From Bradyrhizobiaceae bacterium (lineage in GTDB: Bacteria; Pseudomonadota; Alphaproteobacteria; Rhizobiales; Hyphomicrobiaceae), in the NCBI GenBank assembly GCA_947475855.1, contig CANJPN010000068.1:1-16489 (forward strand): a stretch of DNA of 16,489 nucleotides, written 5' to 3'. The notes below the pieces were generated by a model. It saw nothing but the letters and a program-made list of their open reading frames with translations, ran no database searches and was not told the origin of the DNA. Both the position numbers and the translations under genes were made by a program. Shown one piece after another: positions 14,458 to 16,489 of this stretch. Positions within the stretch are counted from its first letter, which is position 1. Each line of letters begins with the position of its first letter.

Positions 14458-15768
14458 ATGAATCTGGCGCGCTTAGCCGCTGAACGCGCAAGCCTCGGCC
14501 ACCCGGTGCGCGTGGCACTCATCGGTGCGGGCAAGTTTGGCTCGATGTTTCTCTCGCAGGCCCCGACGATCCAAGGTCTTGAAGTCGCCGTGATCGCGGA
14601 TCTCGACACTGATCGCGCGAAGGCCCAATGCCGCGCCGTCGGCTGGGACGACGTTCGTGTCGCGCGCACGCGTTTCGTCTCCGATGGCCTGACCGCCTGT
14701 AGGTCCGACGTCGACGTCGTCGTCGAAGCGACCGGCCATCCTGGCGCCGGGATCGCGCATGCCCTCGCCGCCATCGCTGCTGGTCGCCACATCGTGATGG
14801 TCAACGTCGAGGCGGACGTGCTCGCAGGCCCATTGCTCGCCAAGAAGGCACGCGAGGCCGGCGTCGTCTATTCGATGGCGTATGGCGACCAGCCAGCCCT
14901 CGTCGCCGAGCAGGTCGATTGGGCACGCTCGGCCGGCTTCGAGGTCGTCTGCGCGGGAAAAGGCACGAAGTATTTGCCCGTATACCATGAGGTGACGCCT
15001 GCTGGCGTCTGGGATCACTACGGCCTCACCGCAGCCGAGGCCGCCGCTGCCGGAATGAACGCCCAGATGTTCAATTCGTTTCTCGATGGCACCAAGTCTG
15101 CCCTGGAGATGGCTGCGATCGCGAACGCTTGCGCCCTCGACGTGCCGCAGGACGGCCTCGTATTCCCGCCCTGTGGCGTCGATGATCTGGCCCACGTACT
15201 GAAGCCGCGCGCCGATGGTGGCCAGCTTGAGCGCTCCGGCGTGGTCGAGGTCGTATCGTCGCTTGAGCGCGACGCCCGGCCGGTTTTCCGCGATCTGCGG
15301 TGGGGCGTCTACACAGTCTTGCGCGCGCCCAACGACTACACCGCCGCGTGCTTTCGCCAGTACGGCGTGCCCACCGACAAATCCGGCCGTTACGCTGCCA
15401 TGTACAAGCCTTTCCACTTGATCGGGCTTGAGCTTTCGGTGTCGATCCTCTCGGTGGCTCTCCGGGGTGAACCGACCGGCGCGACGCGGCAATGGCGAGG
15501 CGACGTGGTCGCCGTCGCCAAGCGCGGGCTGAAAGCTGGCGAGATGCTGGATGGCGAAGGCGGCTATACCGTGTGGGGCAAGTTGTTGCCGGCGGCCCGA
15601 TCCCGCGTGCTCGAAGCGGTGCCGATTGGCCTGGCGCACGGCATCAAGTTGAAGCGCGATGTCGACCGCGGCGCCGTTTTGACCTCGGCAGATGTGGTCT
15701 GGGACGAGGCAAATCCGGCGTTGGCTGTGCGGCGCGAGATGCAACTCGCCAAAGGTCTCGATAAATAA
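14458..15768 (+). CDS. NAD(P)-dependent oxidoreductase with C-terminal SAF domain (COG4091-like, homoserine-dehydrogenase-related)
   Basis: A 436-residue protein. The N-terminal Rossmann fold has the dinucleotide loop GAGKFG (23-28) and a second-strand acidic end, VIADLD (45-50). The middle catalytic part, with VVEATGHPGAGIAHAL, AYGDQPAL and GKGTKYLP, resembles the homoserine-dehydrogenase-like family. A SAF domain covers about 348-416 (VVAVAKRGLKAGEMLDGEGG and later LKRDVDRGAVLTSADVVW), the fold also found in FlgA and sialate synthases. Such proteins are often misannotated as homoserine dehydrogenase or FlgA. True threonine-pathway function is unlikely in this context; oxidation or reduction of a hydroxy acid imported by the neighbouring transporters is the best inference. 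GGGGA sits 9 bases before the ATG. Confidence 0.9.
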   Translation: MNLARLAAERASLGHPVRVALIGAGKFGSMFLSQAPTIQGLEVAVIADLDTDRAKAQCRAVGWDDVRVARTRFVSDGLTACRSDVDVVVEATGHPGAGIAHALAAIAAGRHIVMVNVEADVLAGPLLAKKAREAGVVYSMAYGDQPALVAEQVDWARSAGFEVVCAGKGTKYLPVYHEVTPAGVWDHYGLTAAEAAAAGMNAQMFNSFLDGTKSALEMAAIANACALDVPQDGLVFPPCGVDDLAHVLKPRADGGQLERSGVVEVVSSLERDARPVFRDLRWGVYTVLRAPNDYTAACFRQYGVPTDKSGRYAAMYKPFHLIGLELSVSILSVALRGEPTGATRQWRGDVVAVAKRGLKAGEMLDGEGGYTVWGKLLPAARSRVLEAVPIGLAHGIKLKRDVDRGAVLTSADVVWDEANPALAVRREMQLAKGLDK

Positions 15769-15786
15769 GCTAGCTCCGAATATGCC

Positions 15787-15820
15787 ATCGGGCCGAGCGC
15801 GAGGTGCGCGCCGGCCCGAT
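15787..15820. terminator. Strong hairpin between convergent genes, probable bidirectional terminator
   Basis: ATCGGGCCG (15787-15795) pairs with CGGCCCGAT (15812-15820), and GCGCG (15797-15801) with CGCGC (15807-15811), leaving one bulged A and a 5-base loop: 14 base pairs in all. It lies 18 bp after the oxidoreductase stop and before the end of the minus-strand gene. The T-run is short and displaced (ATTTTA at 15828-15833), so termination is likely but not textbook. Confidence 0.75.
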
Positions 15821-15876
15821 TGGGAACATTTTATGGAGCGACTCGCACGGCTTCCACAGCCGCAGCCAATGCACCA

Positions 15877-16489
15877 TCAAATCGTCAGCCAGGACAGGAG
15901 ACTGCAGTCGCGGGCGGCCGAGAGCATATCGCCGTCGCAGGTGGCAAGCTCGAGCATCTTCTGGCCCAACTCCGTCTGCATGAGTTCGTGCAGACCAACG
16001 GTGGCTCCCGCCGTAACGAGGACCGAAGCGACGACGGCCATGGCGCGGCGGCGGGCAGGCGACGTGATCACCTTGGCTTTGCGACGGTCAGTCAAAGATA
16101 CGACCTTGTTGTCGCTGGTGGCGGTTGCTGCAGCAGCATTTTCCGAGCCGGTCGTTGCGAGGGCTGAGGCTTCCGTTGTGGTTGTGTCCATAGCCGCAGT
16201 CTGGATCTCAGCCTCGGCTTTGGTTTCTGTCGCCACTTCCGTGTTTTTGAACGCTTGGCCCTCGAGCACTGCTGGGTCTTCGATCGAGCCGGCTTGGCTG
16301 TCGCAAGCAGCGGTCAATTCTCTGGCAATGAGCTGGCCTTCGGTGGTCTCGATCTCGGTCGCGAGTTCCGCGCTTGTCTCGTTGATGTCCTGGACATCGC
16401 TATCTGCCGTGGCAACGGCGCCGGCCAAATCTGTGTCGAGGCTTTCGACCGAGGTGGTATCGGTGCCCGACGCGTCCGCCTCTGCGATC
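15877..16489 (-). CDS. Acidic single-TM protein, N-terminus beyond the window (partial)
   Basis: At least 203 residues. The frame stays open from the stop at 15877 to the right window edge, so the true start is outside; the TTG at 16428 has no special claim. The visible N-terminal part is rich in Ala, Thr and Glu with repeated short patterns (ATETKAEAEIQTAAMDTTTTEAS) and is probably disordered. A basic patch (DRRKAKVITSPARRR) precedes one hydrophobic helix, about 20 residues (AMAVVASVLVTAGATVGL). A short C-terminal segment with two cysteines (ATCDGDMLSAARDCS) follows. By the positive-inside rule the long acidic part would be cytoplasmic and the short Cys-containing end periplasmic. I recognise no family. 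It is convergent with the oxidoreductase. Confidence 0.7.
   Translation of the reverse strand, partial: IAEADASGTDTTSVESLDTDLAGAVATADSDVQDINETSAELATEIETTEGQLIARELTAACDSQAGSIEDPAVLEGQAFKNTEVATETKAEAEIQTAAMDTTTTEASALATTGSENAAAATATSDNKVVSLTDRRKAKVITSPARRRAMAVVASVLVTAGATVGLHELMQTELGQKMLELATCDGDMLSAARDCSLLSWLTI

Noticed and set aside
13155..14483. 442-codon frame overlapping the MFS gene
   Set aside because: It is Arg/His-rich with no membrane helices, while the 13222 frame gives a normal MFS protein and joins neatly to the next gene.
14458..15768. Calling this gene homoserine dehydrogenase or FlgA
   Set aside because: The C-terminal SAF domain and the non-biosynthetic context fit the COG4091-type family better. 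There is no flagellar context and no ACT domain.

Overview
The window reads as chromosomal DNA from a high-GC alphaproteobacterium, most likely of the order Hyphomicrobiales (Bradyrhizobium/Xanthobacteraceae-like). The evidence is a FYDLN-acid protein, a DinB with an N-terminal Cys-x2-Cys extension, the ffh-rpsP-rimM translation cluster, several palindromic REP-like elements between genes, and a tripartite tricarboxylate transporter (TTT) cassette. The genus is inference from gene content; no rRNA or tRNA gene was seen.

Left part (1-6896), mostly housekeeping. An 87-bp tandem repeat (about 2.7 copies, three hairpins per unit) lies just downstream of the minus-strand FYDLN-acid gene (261-632). 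A 525-bp non-coding gap separates that gene from rpmF (L32). A small 4-TM membrane protein follows, tightly coupled to dinB (DNA polymerase IV), then a second unrelated 4-TM protein. A 623-bp non-coding leader holding palindromes and a 16-bp-period tandem repeat precedes ffh (SRP GTPase). After ffh come rpsP (S16) and rimM (16S maturation factor). The ffh-rpsP and rpsP-rimM gaps each carry a different palindromic repeat.

Right part (6897-15768), a transport/catabolic island sitting where trmD-rplS usually follow rimM. Minus strand, in transcription order: TctB, TctA, a TctC-type periplasmic binding protein, an alpha/beta-hydrolase-fold protein whose nucleophile elbow is GHAFG (Ala instead of Ser), and a TehA/SLAC1-type channel. 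Divergent on the plus strand: a second TctC-type binding protein, an MFS transporter, and a Rossmann/SAF-domain oxidoreductase (COG4091-like). Together they suggest uptake and processing of an unidentified organic acid. No regulator is encoded in the window, and the substrate cannot be read from the sequence.

Right edge: a strong hairpin separates the island from a convergent minus-strand gene for an acidic, Thr/Ala/Glu-rich, single-TM protein. It is cut by the window end. The most notable oddities are the serine-less hydrolase, the interruption of the rimM-trmD-rplS order, the 87-bp triple-hairpin repeat, and the REP element placed where it could supply the rimM ribosome-binding site.
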